DNA from: Paenibacillus campinasensis
GTDB lineage: Bacteria > Bacillota > Bacilli > Paenibacillales > Paenibacillaceae
Reading direction: 5' to 3'
Assembly (NCBI RefSeq): GCF_002272015.1
Contig: NZ_NPBY01000074.1
Span: 1 to 54,726 of the forward strand
Length of the DNA: 54,726 nucleotides
Shown: in pieces, positions 15,139 through 23,265 of the stretch
Layout of the letters: each line of letters begins with the position of its first letter
How positions within the stretch are numbered: position 1 is the first letter of the stretch
Translations under genes and position numbers: made by a program
Notes under the pieces: generated by a model
Told to the model about the DNA's origin: nothing
The model's input: only the letters and a program-made list of their open reading frames with translations
Databases searched by the model: none

Positions 15139-15726
15139 TTAGCGTTTGAAATGCAAAGAACCATAACTTAGCCTTCCTCGTCCTGTGAAATACTCACCGT
15201 CAAGTTGTCTTCGGTCTTTCGATAATACCAGTCTAGTAAACCCATGATGAATATTCATGGTGCTGGCCGCAGTATACTTAGGTTCATTTTGATATTGATA
15301 ACTTAGAACCAGTCCATCTGCATCGGTAGTGATGATCGAAGATGTCATACTCTTGGATGATGATGTTCCGTTCTTAAACACCACAAGCATTCTTGTCCAG
15401 GTTTGTTTTATTTCAATCTCAGCTTCTTTTTGTGTGGAATGTTCGTCATAGGAGGTTAAGAAATAGCCAGACCAGGTACCGTTGAGATCAGGTGTTTTAA
15501 TGATGCCCATTTTCCCAAACCATGTGCATTTCCATAAGAGAGTATCAAAAAGGCGGTAATAAATAGTATAGAAGCCTGCAACGGCTGGTGCATCGAGCCA
15601 CCAGGGTGTGGTGAACCCCAAGAGATTCATCGCCTTGGGCAGTCCAAGAGCAGATAAAATACTCAATATTGCCAGATACAAAGGGATTTTGCTTCTTTCG
15701 TCTGAATCGGTTGAATAGGTATGCAT
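15139..15726 (-). CDS. cap15: CBASS effector, Cap15-like (2TM + beta-barrel)
   Basis: 195 aa. Two transmembrane segments near the N-terminus (about residues 14-34 and 42-62) are followed by a strand-rich domain starting DLNGTWSGYFLTSYD, which matches the 2TM plus lipocalin-like beta-barrel layout of Cap15. In characterised systems Cap15 is activated by a cyclic dinucleotide, oligomerises in the inner membrane and disrupts it, killing the infected cell. It begins 3 nt after the CD-NTase gene stop, as expected for a two-gene type I CBASS operon. Confidence 0.8.
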   Translation of the reverse strand: MHTYSTDSDERSKIPLYLAILSILSALGLPKAMNLLGFTTPWWLDAPAVAGFYTIYYRLFDTLLWKCTWFGKMGIIKTPDLNGTWSGYFLTSYDEHSTQKEAEIEIKQTWTRMLVVFKNGTSSSKSMTSSIITTDADGLVLSYQYQNEPKYTAASTMNIHHGFTRLVLSKDRRQLDGEYFTGRGRLSYGSLHFKR

Positions 15727-15729
15727 GCT

Positions 15730-16629
15730 TTACTTTCCCCAATCATTCCATAAATTGATAATGGCCGATAGAAATCTTTCTGCATTTTTAATCTGCCATT
15801 GTTCAGGAGCAGACCCAAAAAGGTAAAGTTGTTTGTTCTGACAAAGGAAGGGGGTGAAGTCAGCACTATGAAACCAATTCAAGATTTCGTACATAGAATT
15901 GCTATAGGAGCTTTGGAATTTGTTGTTCGGAACATTATAAAGAAGCCCTTCAATAAAGTAGCCAGGAGCAAGTGATTTATCAAAAAGCCCTTTATCATGC
16001 ATATAAGATCGTGCGTTTTTGAATATTCGAATCATCGCTTTGTACTTCTCACGGGTATTTTGATGTTTTGTAACACCGTTACTATAATGAACTTTTGGGA
16101 AATTAATGACTTGACGGTTCTCTTTGGTTGTCCAGAAAGATATACCCTCAACAAAGTCAGTGCTCTCGCCTGTGAATTGCGTATAATGACGGTATTGTAA
16201 GGAAGGAACCACATCAGCTGGTAATCGTCCATTACCCGGCAAAATTTTTATCGACTTGTTACCAACCTTGATGCTCAATCTTCCATAGTAATCTTCCAGC
16301 ACGTCAATGAGATCTTTTTTAAATTCTTCCCACGAATATGTAGCTGGGCTCAACTCCATATCAAACCATACTCTTTCATTGACATCTAGCTGGTCTATGT
16401 TATAAGCATAGGTGCTGTTTAATTGAACAACGATGTCTACGTCTGAATCTCCGCGAATATTCGTGGAGTTCCTATAAGATCCTTGAAGATAGGTATCAAT
16501 TTCAACTCCTTTATTTTTGAAGACCGGACTACTATCAATAACGCCTCGAATTCGTTCATGGGTAAGCTTGGATGATGTAATTGCGCCTTGGTGTGCCCAT
16601 GTTTCAAGCTGACTTTCGGGAATAGACAA
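15730..16629 (-). CDS. CBASS CD-NTase (cGAS/DncV-like nucleotidyltransferase)
   Basis: 299 aa. Motif G50-S51 followed by the metal-binding Asp cluster in SYRNSTNIRGDSDVDIVV (Asp61/63/65) and a third Asp near 139 (RLPADVVPSL) define the nucleotidyltransferase core. In CBASS this enzyme makes a cyclic oligonucleotide upon phage infection to activate the adjacent effector. Pairing with a Cap15-like effector suggests a CdnE-type enzyme, but the product nucleotide cannot be read from sequence. No Cap2/Cap3 accessory genes are present. TTG start, 10 nt after GGAGG. A LexA-like box lies just upstream. Confidence 0.88.
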   Translation of the reverse strand: MSIPESQLETWAHQGAITSSKLTHERIRGVIDSSPVFKNKGVEIDTYLQGSYRNSTNIRGDSDVDIVVQLNSTYAYNIDQLDVNERVWFDMELSPATYSWEEFKKDLIDVLEDYYGRLSIKVGNKSIKILPGNGRLPADVVPSLQYRHYTQFTGESTDFVEGISFWTTKENRQVINFPKVHYSNGVTKHQNTREKYKAMIRIFKNARSYMHDKGLFDKSLAPGYFIEGLLYNVPNNKFQSSYSNSMYEILNWFHSADFTPFLCQNKQLYLFGSAPEQWQIKNAERFLSAIINLWNDWGK

Positions 16630-16652
16630 ATTGCATACCTCCAGACTAAATA

Positions 16653-16666
16653 CGAATGAACGTTCT
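16653..16666. promoter_or_regulatory. LexA-like box upstream of CBASS
   Basis: CGAATGAACGTTCT matches the Bacillus LexA consensus CGAACRNRYGTTYC at 12 of 14 positions. It lies 24 nt upstream of the CD-NTase start, between it and the divergent DNA ligase gene, so either unit could be SOS-controlled. Confidence 0.45.
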
Positions 16667-16806
16667 TGTCATCATTCTACATCACATGGGTGATTGTGTA
16701 AATTAATGTCGGGTCAATTCTTGTTCCTTCTGCAAGCAGAGGTTTTCCATGAACTCCCGGTTATTTCGTGGCGTCTCACTATGGTAAGCTTTTTGTGGTG
16801 ATGATT

Positions 16807-17658
16807 ATGATAGATCCTATGTTGTTAGCGGATCTCAAGCAACCATTTGAATCCCCGCAACATATTGCGGAATTAAAACTGGATGGCATACGTGCTGTTC
16901 TGGAAGTCGATGATCGCGTTAAAATGTATACCCGGCATCAAAATGATATTTCTTCCCGTTTCACGGAGGTGACTTCAGCTGCAGCTTCAGCAGTCCTTCC
17001 GGGAACAACCCTAGATGGTGAACTCATCATATCTGATCTCATTACCGGGAAACCTGACTTTGAAGCGATGATGAGTCGTTTTCAAACGAAAAAGGTAAAG
17101 CAGAGAACTCCAGGATTAACCTTTGTGGCATTTGATATTCTTCGATACAAGGGAGAGGATCTGCGTGCCCACGGACTGATGGAACGGAAAGAAATTCTTC
17201 ATGAAGCCCTTCAGGAGAACGATGTCATGAAGCGTATTCGATTTATGGAGCACAGCTTTATTTCATTTTTTGAATTATGTAAGCAACAAAAGCTTGAAGG
17301 GATTGTCATTAAGAAACGGGACAGCAAATATTATTCCGGAAGAAGACCGAAGGATATATGGCAGCGTGTCGTGGTTTATGAACGAGAGAAGTGTGTTATC
17401 CTTGGCTATTCAAAAAGGGAGCTGGCCTGGCTCGTTGGTGTAGAGAGGAATGGACAATTAGAGCCGGCCGGTGTCGTGAAGTATGGATTGACTGAGGAGC
17501 GCCGGAACAAGGCGTTTCCCATTATGGTTCGTCATCAAACTCACGAAACGAAGGATTATGTGTATATCAAGCCTATGGTTGAAGCTACCGTTCGGTTTCG
17601 TCACTGGACAAAGGCGGGGAAAATGAGACTCGCAGTGCTGGAAGACGTTCATTTATAA
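16807..17658 (+). CDS. ATP-dependent DNA ligase
   Basis: Seals nicks in duplex DNA with ATP. The adenylated lysine is Lys24 in motif I (KLDGIR); TLDGELI, FVAFDILRYKG and EGIVIKK correspond to motifs III, IIIa and IV, and the C-terminal part reads as an OB-fold. At 283 aa it is a minimal phage/LigD-type ligase. ATG 16807 is chosen because GGTGATG precedes it and the protein then begins in the usual IDPML style; in-frame starts upstream lack an SD. Transcribed divergently from CBASS and followed by a strong terminator; probably a repair or replication function of the element. Confidence 0.9.
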   Translation: MIDPMLLADLKQPFESPQHIAELKLDGIRAVLEVDDRVKMYTRHQNDISSRFTEVTSAAASAVLPGTTLDGELIISDLITGKPDFEAMMSRFQTKKVKQRTPGLTFVAFDILRYKGEDLRAHGLMERKEILHEALQENDVMKRIRFMEHSFISFFELCKQQKLEGIVIKKRDSKYYSGRRPKDIWQRVVVYEREKCVILGYSKRELAWLVGVERNGQLEPAGVVKYGLTEERRNKAFPIMVRHQTHETKDYVYIKPMVEATVRFRHWTKAGKMRLAVLEDVHL

Positions 17659-17723
17659 GGGGAACGAAGTTTGATGTAGAGTTATATATTCGGCTATGAT
17701 AAGGTAAACATAGATTTCAAAAG

Positions 17724-17776
17724 GAAGTAACCCGTTGGTTCAGATTAGCCAACCTGTGGCGGGTTACTTCTTTTTT
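17724..17776 (+). terminator. Rho-independent terminator
   Basis: GAAGTAACCCG pairs with CGGGTTACTTC; an inner GGTT/AACC stem extends it; TTTTTT follows. Ends the ligase transcript. Confidence 0.85.
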
Positions 17777-17869
17777 CGATCTTCGCCGATGCACCTTATC
17801 CAGGTAAATTATGCTGCCATTAATACCGATATAGATAATAATAAGTACATGATGTCGAGGGGGAAAGGT

Positions 17870-18244
17870 ATGGTTTCATTCACTCGTTTCGAACAAGAAC
17901 TTAAAGAATCCGAAAAAAAAGTAGAAGAATACAAGCAGCTATCTCACGATGAGAGAGTAGTTTTGAAGATTTACCACAAGTCGATTGCTTCCTCATACTC
18001 AATGAATCAGTCAACCCACAGTCTATTGAACTCACTCAGCATGATCCTCTTAATGGTCTCGTTAATTTATGCCCTAACGGATATGGCGAATGTATGGCTT
18101 TTGGTTCCTATTGGTGCTTTAGCGCTTTCTCTTCTTTTTTTAATCATCACTTTCACCGTCCATCATAAAAAAGCAACAAGATCGGCAAAGGAGGCAGAGC
18201 TCATCGAGCTGGCTGAGTCCATGGATCAAAAGAGGAAGAGTTAA
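17870..18244 (+). CDS. Membrane protein with N-terminal coiled coil (124 aa)
   Basis: The ATG at 17870 has GGGGGAAAGG directly upstream; the longer upstream frame overlaps the terminator and is rejected. Residues 1-30 form a charged helix (EQELKESEKKVEEYKQL), then two transmembrane helices (about 54-73 and 78-97) and a charged C-terminal tail. Unknown family. Its stop overlaps the end of the convergent DUF2325 gene by 4 nt. Confidence 0.65.
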   Translation: MVSFTRFEQELKESEKKVEEYKQLSHDERVVLKIYHKSIASSYSMNQSTHSLLNSLSMILLMVSLIYALTDMANVWLLVPIGALALSLLFLIITFTVHHKKATRSAKEAELIELAESMDQKRKS

Positions 18245-20205
18245 TCTTCCTTTTTTTGTAGTCCATTCCGGATCAACTCTTTGTTTTCCCACAGTAGAGA
18301 TCTTAGATTTGACTTAGAACCTTCGATCATGAATTGTGGGATTCCATTTGCTTTAGCAATCTCTACAGCGGACCAAATGGCTTTATGTGATGTCGCCGTA
18401 AAAAGTTTGAATAAGGCATTACATTTACGAAGTTCGGCGAAGATTCGTTCCGGCGACTCTCCATTCTCGTGCACGTATTCGGCCCCCGTTTCTTTAACGA
18501 CAGACTCAAACCACTTGGCCTGACCTCCAATCACCGCAATTTTGCACCCTTCCAGAAATGGTTCTGTACTACGAGTTATTTTTTTCTTCCTATCTTCTTT
18601 CTTTTTGATAAACGTATGTTTTTCTTCTGGTGTATTTCCTTCATTATCATTCTCGCTGTATAGCTTTGAAAGACGGGCGAGATTCTTGTTTATTCCCACG
18701 TTGAACAAGCAAGGGCTTCCATGAAGAGGTTGCTGAATCTCTACATCTTTATAATGAATCGGGAATCGACTTTCTGGATTGTTTACATCCACGCAGTAGT
18801 ACGTATGGTGTTCGCCGATCTCGATAAATCCCAGGAATTGCTCGATCGGCGCATAGGAATCATCGCCTTGAAAGATGATCTGAATATTGCTGCAAGTCGT
18901 CTTGCCACCACGTGTTACGATTTCGCAAGTAACTTCAGCCTCATGTTCTAATCCTATCGTGTGAATAACTGCTTCTCGAACATAGATTGTCTCGCCGTTA
19001 TCAAATTCAATAACCCCACCCAAGTCTTTACGATAAAATGTGCCTGTACGCGTTTCGGCGGCTGTGCTGTTAGGTGCTTGAATTTCTCTTGTTGCCGGAT
19101 CTTTTTCATTGTTGTTATCGCTATCGATATCGTTTGACTTACGTTCACGTTCAACTTCGGAATCGAAGAAGTGATTCTCTATCTGATTCATTAAATGAAA
19201 AGTGTTCAGGATCTTCTCGCGATGAGTGCGTTGCTCTTCACGAGGGAGATTTATCATGTTATTTAGAAGGTTCTGAGAATGATCATACAAGTGGTTAATC
19301 ATTTGAGCCGATATGACACTGGGATCATCTTTTTGGGCCATTTGTTGTTCTAGACGATCTATTTTTTCCTGGAGCCGGTTCAATGCTGAATCGAATTCCA
19401 GCTGCTGCTGAGTCAATAGGGCCATCAATCTTTTTATTTCTTTGTTTAGTCGAACATTCTCGCTTTCCAGTTCGAGTCTCTTCTGACGCTCCTCGGCATA
19501 CTTCTGCTCAGCTGCGATTCGCTCCGCAGTTGTTTTTTGGATCTCGCTCGTTAATGATTCAACTTCGTTTTTCAAGTGCGTGTTAAAGCCCTCGTGTTCG
19601 CGTATTTTCTTGTGCAAGCGATCGATCGTCAGTTCTGCTTCGCGACGCTGCGCTCGTTCTTGGGCAACCAACATACTCTCCTTTTGTTCTTTCTTTGCCG
19701 GTGTTTTCGTCTGATCGAGAGTCGAGGGGGTATGGTCTTGTGGAGGAGGCAGCTCCACTATAAGTTCCTTCAAACGCTGTTCTGTCCGAGCGGTTGGGTT
19801 CGGAAAGAAGAGGAGTGCCCAATAATACTTCCAAGCACCATACTTATCTATTTTTTCTTTTTCTGAAGCTAAAAAATCTGTATCTGATATATCCGGATGA
19901 TCTTCGTATACTTCGATGATGGTCATCATAATGGCTTCAATCAATTTTAGTTTTTGGCTTGGTTTTTTTGTTCGGGCAAGAATGACTTGAATGAATCCGT
20001 TCGCTGCGATTATCCTTTTGGGGGCTGGTTTCATATTCATAGTCGCTTGGAACTGTTTTATTTCAAAATCGCTTAGTTCTTGTAGAAGATAAGTAAGTTC
20101 TTTTATAGGGAATGGTGATGATAGAAAATGCGCTATTACATTTCGAAAGGCTGTAATGATGGGCGGATCTATAGATTCTATTGATTCAAAAATACTTTTT
20201 TTCAA
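18241..20205 (-). CDS. DUF2325 coiled-coil protein (654 aa)
   Basis: Three parts: a helical N-terminal region (1-180); a long coiled coil (about 185-300, e.g. EQKYAEERQKRLELESENV); and a C-terminal DUF2325 domain (about 555-645, starting CKIAVIGGQAKWF) which has a Rossmann-like beta-alpha pattern with an IGG turn. Between them is a strand-rich segment. DUF2325 proteins are common in Bacilli, often near mobile or defence genes; a biochemical role is not established. A second, unrelated-in-length DUF2325 protein is at 40225. TTG start 8 nt after GGAGG. Confidence 0.8.
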   Translation of the reverse strand: MKKSIFESIESIDPPIITAFRNVIAHFLSSPFPIKELTYLLQELSDFEIKQFQATMNMKPAPKRIIAANGFIQVILARTKKPSQKLKLIEAIMMTIIEVYEDHPDISDTDFLASEKEKIDKYGAWKYYWALLFFPNPTARTEQRLKELIVELPPPQDHTPSTLDQTKTPAKKEQKESMLVAQERAQRREAELTIDRLHKKIREHEGFNTHLKNEVESLTSEIQKTTAERIAAEQKYAEERQKRLELESENVRLNKEIKRLMALLTQQQLEFDSALNRLQEKIDRLEQQMAQKDDPSVISAQMINHLYDHSQNLLNNMINLPREEQRTHREKILNTFHLMNQIENHFFDSEVERERKSNDIDSDNNNEKDPATREIQAPNSTAAETRTGTFYRKDLGGVIEFDNGETIYVREAVIHTIGLEHEAEVTCEIVTRGGKTTCSNIQIIFQGDDSYAPIEQFLGFIEIGEHHTYYCVDVNNPESRFPIHYKDVEIQQPLHGSPCLFNVGINKNLARLSKLYSENDNEGNTPEEKHTFIKKKEDRKKKITRSTEPFLEGCKIAVIGGQAKWFESVVKETGAEYVHENGESPERIFAELRKCNALFKLFTATSHKAIWSAVEIAKANGIPQFMIEGSKSNLRSLLWENKELIRNGLQKKED

Positions 20206-20424
20206 TTATTGTCCTCCATTCATGAGAAAGCGCCTCCATGATGCCCGGCTTTAGGCCGATCTTAGAGACGTATCTAAATATCAATCAAATTATACAATTC
20301 ATCATTGCAGTCCTACAAGGATTCTATACAAGCCCTATTTCCACTTTTTCTTTGTGATTGAGGTATAGTTAAATATAAAAGTGTTGATGATTTATAGAGA
20401 ATTCAAGATAGAAGGAGTGAGGGT

Positions 20425-20519
20425 ATGACGACGTTCTATGATCAATTTGAAAGTGTCGATGAAGCGAGGCTGCAGCTGCTCGTGGCTAATGATATTGAGG
20501 GGCATCAACTCGAGTTTAA
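20425..20519 (+). pseudogene. Small ORF interrupted by IS200/IS605 (5' part)
   Basis: ATG after GAAGGAGTGAGG. The frame reads normally to the TTTAA at 20515-20519, where the IS begins. Joining 20519 to 22304, the base after the IS right end, continues the same frame to a TAA at 22368 and gives a 53-aa protein (through HQLEF, then KNAFGLRVDL). Without excision the frame runs into the IS and stops at 20548. The function of the protein is unknown. Confidence 0.55.
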
Positions 20520-20674
20520 CTTCCCTCCGAAAGAAGTCTCCTACTTCTAATCGTGAAGGTGCGTCAGCACCAGTGTAAGTGGGAGATGAATTTCGGTTAG
20601 GCGTAGCCTAAAGTTGTCTCTTTTTTTGTACTATGATATAATCAGTCTTAGGTAAAAGAAAGGTTGTTATATCA

Positions 20675-21073
20675 ATGGAATTAGACAATAATAATCATTC
20701 AGTGTTCTTGTTGTATTATCATCTCGTTCTGGTCGTAAAATATCGCAGAAAAGTGATTGACGATGACTTATCTGACTACGCGAAAGATATGTTTGTACGA
20801 TTAGGTGAAAATTACAATATTTCCTTAATCGAATGGAATCACGATATTGACCATGTGCATATTTTGTTCAAAGCACATCCGAATACTGAAATGTCAAAGT
20901 TCATCAACGCTTATAAAAGCGCAAGTTCTCGACTTATCAAAAAGAATTTTCCACAAGTGAAAAGAAAACTTTGGAAAGAGTATTTTTGGTCAAGAAGTTT
21001 TTGCTTACTTACAACAGGCGGTTCGCCTATTGAAGTGATAAAGAAATATATAGAAAATCAAGGTATGAAATGA
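20675..21073 (+). CDS. tnpA: IS200/IS605 TnpA transposase (Y1 HUH)
   Basis: 132 aa, the family's usual size. HUH motif DHVHILF and catalytic Tyr in VIKKYIENQ near the C-terminus. Catalyses single-strand excision and insertion of the element. A predicted start at 20675 lies behind AAAGG; promoter-like TATAAT at about 20636. Confidence 0.93.
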   Translation: MELDNNNHSVFLLYYHLVLVVKYRRKVIDDDLSDYAKDMFVRLGENYNISLIEWNHDIDHVHILFKAHPNTEMSKFINAYKSASSRLIKKNFPQVKRKLWKEYFWSRSFCLLTTGGSPIEVIKKYIENQGMK

Positions 21074-21084
21074 GGTGATTCGAT

Positions 21085-22191
21085 ATGGCAAATAAAGCAT
21101 ATAAGTTTCGTCTGTACCCAACGCAAGAACAAGAGCAACTTCTTGCAAAAACCTTCGGTTGTGTCCGTTTCGTCTACAACAAAATGCTTTCGGAGCAAAA
21201 GGAAACATATGAACAATTCAAGGACGACAAAGAAACGCTAAAGAAGCAAAAATTCCCGACTCCTGCTAAGTACAAAGAAGAGTTTGCATGGCTCAAAGAA
21301 GTAGATAGTCTGGCATTAGCGAATGCCCAACTAAACCTGCAAAAAGCATACAAAAATTTCTTTTCTGGTCGTGCTGAATTTCCGAAGTTCAAAAACCGTA
21401 AGGCGAGACAATCCTACACAACTAATGTGGTCAATGGAAACATTATGCTTTTGGATGGCTATATCAAATTACCGAAACTGAAACTTGTGAAAATGAAGCA
21501 ACATCGGGAAATTCCGTCGCATCATATCATCAAGTCTTGTACGGTTTCTCGAACAAAAACAGGGAAATACTACGTTTCGATTCTCACCGAATATGAACAC
21601 CAACCTGTACCAAAAGAAGTACAAGCTGTTGTTGGCATAGATTTTTCCATGAATGGCTTATTTGTCGATAGTGAAGAAGGTAAGACAGCCAATTATCCTC
21701 GTTTTTATCGTCAAGCCCTGGAAAAGTTAGCAAAGGAACAACGCATCTTATCACGCAGAAAGAAAGGCTCTAATCGTTGGCACAAACAGCGTCTGAAAGT
21801 AGCGAAGCTACATGAAAGAATTGCGAACCAACGAAAAGACTTTCTACATAAGGAATCGCACAAATTATCGAAACAATATGACTGCGTGGTTATCGAAGAC
21901 CTCAACATGAAAGGAATGTCACAAGCCCTCAATTTCGGAAAAAGTGTTGCTGATAATGCATGGGGCATGTTCACGACATTTCTCCAATACAAGTTAGAGG
22001 AGCAAGGAAAAAAGATTATCAAAATAGATAAGTGGTTTCCATCATCCAAGACTTGCTCCTGTTGTGGTCAAGTAAAGGAGTCTCTATCTCTTTCTGAGCG
22101 CATATTCCACTGTGAATGTGGTTTTGTGGCAGACAGGGACTGGAACGCTTCTATCAACGTCAAACATGAAGGATTGCGATTGTTAGCATAA
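21085..22191 (+). CDS. tnpB: TnpB RNA-guided nuclease (IS605 OrfB)
   Basis: 368 aa. RuvC residues: Asp in VVGIDFSMNG, Glu in VVIEDLNMKGM, Asp in DRDWNASINV; zinc-binding CSCCG...CECG lies between the last two. All nuclease residues look intact. TnpB uses the right-end omega RNA to cut the empty donor site next to its TAM; here the expected TAM is TTTAA and the guide is the sequence starting at 22304. Begins 11 nt after tnpA with GAGGTGA as SD. Confidence 0.93.
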   Translation: MANKAYKFRLYPTQEQEQLLAKTFGCVRFVYNKMLSEQKETYEQFKDDKETLKKQKFPTPAKYKEEFAWLKEVDSLALANAQLNLQKAYKNFFSGRAEFPKFKNRKARQSYTTNVVNGNIMLLDGYIKLPKLKLVKMKQHREIPSHHIIKSCTVSRTKTGKYYVSILTEYEHQPVPKEVQAVVGIDFSMNGLFVDSEEGKTANYPRFYRQALEKLAKEQRILSRRKKGSNRWHKQRLKVAKLHERIANQRKDFLHKESHKLSKQYDCVVIEDLNMKGMSQALNFGKSVADNAWGMFTTFLQYKLEEQGKKIIKIDKWFPSSKTCSCCGQVKESLSLSERIFHCECGFVADRDWNASINVKHEGLRLLA

Positions 22192-22319
22192 TCATATATA
22201 GAGCATGGAATAGGCTCGATAGCTAAGTAAATTTCGTACCGTGAGGTACGATTACCTTAGAAGCCCCCACCTCTAAGCGAAGCGTAGGTGGCAGGTAGTT
22301 CACGAATGCATTTGGATTG
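22165..22319 (+). ncRNA. Omega RNA (TnpB guide RNA), element 1
   Basis: The region overlaps the tnpB 3' end and runs through the right end. Hairpins GTACC-GTGA-GGTAC and CCCCCACCT...AGGTGG precede TTCAC. In this family the RNA extends past the right end into flanking DNA, which supplies a roughly 16-nt guide (22304 on, GAATGCATTTGG). The 5' limit is approximate. Confidence 0.6.
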
Positions 22320-22350
22320 AGGGTAGATCTAAGTTCCGGATTATCGGGCA

Positions 22351-22455
22351 CGAAACCCCACCACCCATAAAGCCCAAGCGACCAGCGGAAGGTCATCGCT
22401 GTTCCATTGGGCTTTTTGCATTGTTTCACAATGCAACCTGGGTACCCGGTGGCGT
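22351..22455 (+). ncRNA. Structured RNA R1, copy 2
   Basis: Same junction strands as R1 copy 1 at 2199: CCCCACCACCCA, AAAGCCCAA..TTGGGCTTT, CAGCGG/TCGCTG and TGGGTACCCGGTGG. The third arm is short (GCATTG, loop, CAATGC) instead of the long GCGC-containing arm, and the loop of the second arm differs, consistent with a conserved fold rather than conserved protein. It overlaps the 3' part of the ORF that the IS disrupts. Confidence 0.6.
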
Positions 22456-22467
22456 GCAGGCTAGCCA

Positions 22468-22560
22468 GCAATTTCGAAGAAGAAAGCCCCTTGTTTGTCT
22501 CCCAAGAAGACCTTCTGCAGTGACAGCTTCTTTCGTCTTCTTCAAACATCCGATCGTATA
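22468..22560 (+). ncRNA. Truncated copy of class CD structured RNA (5' part)
   Basis: This stretch (TTCGAAGAAGAAAGCCCC ... CTTCAAACATCCGATCG) aligns with the beginning of the class CD element at 23266 (TTCGAAGATGAAAAACC ... CTTTGAACATCCAATCG) and then diverges, so only the 5' strand remains. Confidence 0.5.
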
Positions 22561-22653
22561 GTGCGCCCCGTAAATGATTTTGGTATAATCATCCTATGGA
22601 CTGAAGGTGCGGTGGAGTGATCGCGGCGCGACTCTCGTCAAGGGGGTGACGCC

Positions 22654-22788
22654 ATGATCGCCCTTGTGGAGCTGCTAGACATACTCAAAGGTACTGCTGC
22701 GGCACTGAGTATTTTACTCAGTGCCCGGAAGCTTTGCCGTTGGATTCGTCGGAAGCTAAACAAGCGAAAACCCACCGCAAAAGGTTAG
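22654..22788 (+). CDS. Small hydrophobic peptide, possible type I toxin (44 aa)
   Basis: An extended -10 promoter (TGGTATAAT, about 22583) and SD AGGGGGTGA precede the ATG. One hydrophobic helix (residues 2-25, LVELLDILKGTAAALSILLS) is followed by a very basic tail (RKLCRWIRRKLNKRK). The last codons form the 5' arm of a terminator. This size, layout and isolated position match TxpA/BsrG-like type I toxins, but no antisense antitoxin promoter was identified, so the role is inference. Confidence 0.55.
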   Translation: MIALVELLDILKGTAAALSILLSARKLCRWIRRKLNKRKPTAKG

Positions 22789-22809
22789 GTCGCCTTCGGT
22801 GGGTTTTCG
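22765..22809 (+). terminator. Terminator overlapping the small-peptide gene
   Basis: CGAAAACCCACCG pairs perfectly with CGGTGGGTTTTCG. The upstream arm is the C-terminal coding sequence of the 44-aa peptide. Confidence 0.8.
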
Positions 22810-22857
22810 TTAAGCAATTAACTTAGCGCGCCGTGGGTTTCCACAGCTTTTGGTCCT

Positions 22858-22894
22858 AAGAGTCTTCATCGTACCAGGATGAAGGCTCTTTTTT
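22858..22894 (+). terminator. Rho-independent terminator
   Basis: AAGAGTCTTCATC pairs with GATGAAGGCTCTT (one mismatch), followed by TTTT. It separates the small peptide unit from the long structured region that follows. Confidence 0.8.
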
Positions 22895-23036
22895 AGTATA
22901 CTTCGAAATTCAGCAAATATACCTTCTGTTAGATATACAGTGTATATATGATATAACCTGTTTATGTCCTAATCATATCACAAATTGATCGAACTTTGAA
23001 GGAACTTCCGAAGTTCGGTTATTTCCGTGGGGTTGT

Positions 23037-23255
23037 TAGAGGTCGGGTTCGCAGCCTTCAATAGGTGGACCGGCCCTCATGGATGCCCTGCCTGCGGGCA
23101 GGGCTTCGGAATAAATGGTGTCGCTTCGCTACCGGGATGCCCATTTCCGCATCCCGACAGCTCGGACCTCGAAGAATATCCTTCGATGACAAAAACATTC
23201 TCAAAAGAAAAAAGGCAGCGCTGCCGTCCTGGGGACGTCTTCGCTGCCTTTTTGT
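23037..23255 (+). ncRNA. Structured RNA F ending in a terminator
   Basis: No convincing gene. GAGGTC (23037) pairs with GACCTC (23164). Inside are GCCCTGC/GCAGGGC and GGGATGC/GCATCCC hairpins. It ends in AAAAAGGCAGCG...CGCTGCCTTTTT, a terminator-type hairpin (23213-23253). It precedes the class CD leader copy C just as 32695-32862 precedes copy D, so the two parts may form one regulatory unit (for example a terminated upstream RNA followed by a leader). Function unknown. Confidence 0.5.
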
Positions 23256-23265
23256 TAGCTTATTC

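Larger units (their letters stand above)
20520..22303 (+). mobile_element. IS200/IS605-family element 1 (tnpA-tnpB)
   Basis: 1784 bp from just after the pentamer TTTAA (20515) to TTCAC (22299-22303). The left end carries the imperfect hairpin AGAAGTctcctACTTCT and the right end carries GTACC/GGTAC and CCACCT/AGGTGG hairpins. Encodes a Y1 transposase and TnpB, with tnpB co-directional. There are no target duplications, as expected for this family. The ends are inferred from the family's rules and from the reading frame restored on excision. Confidence 0.8.
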
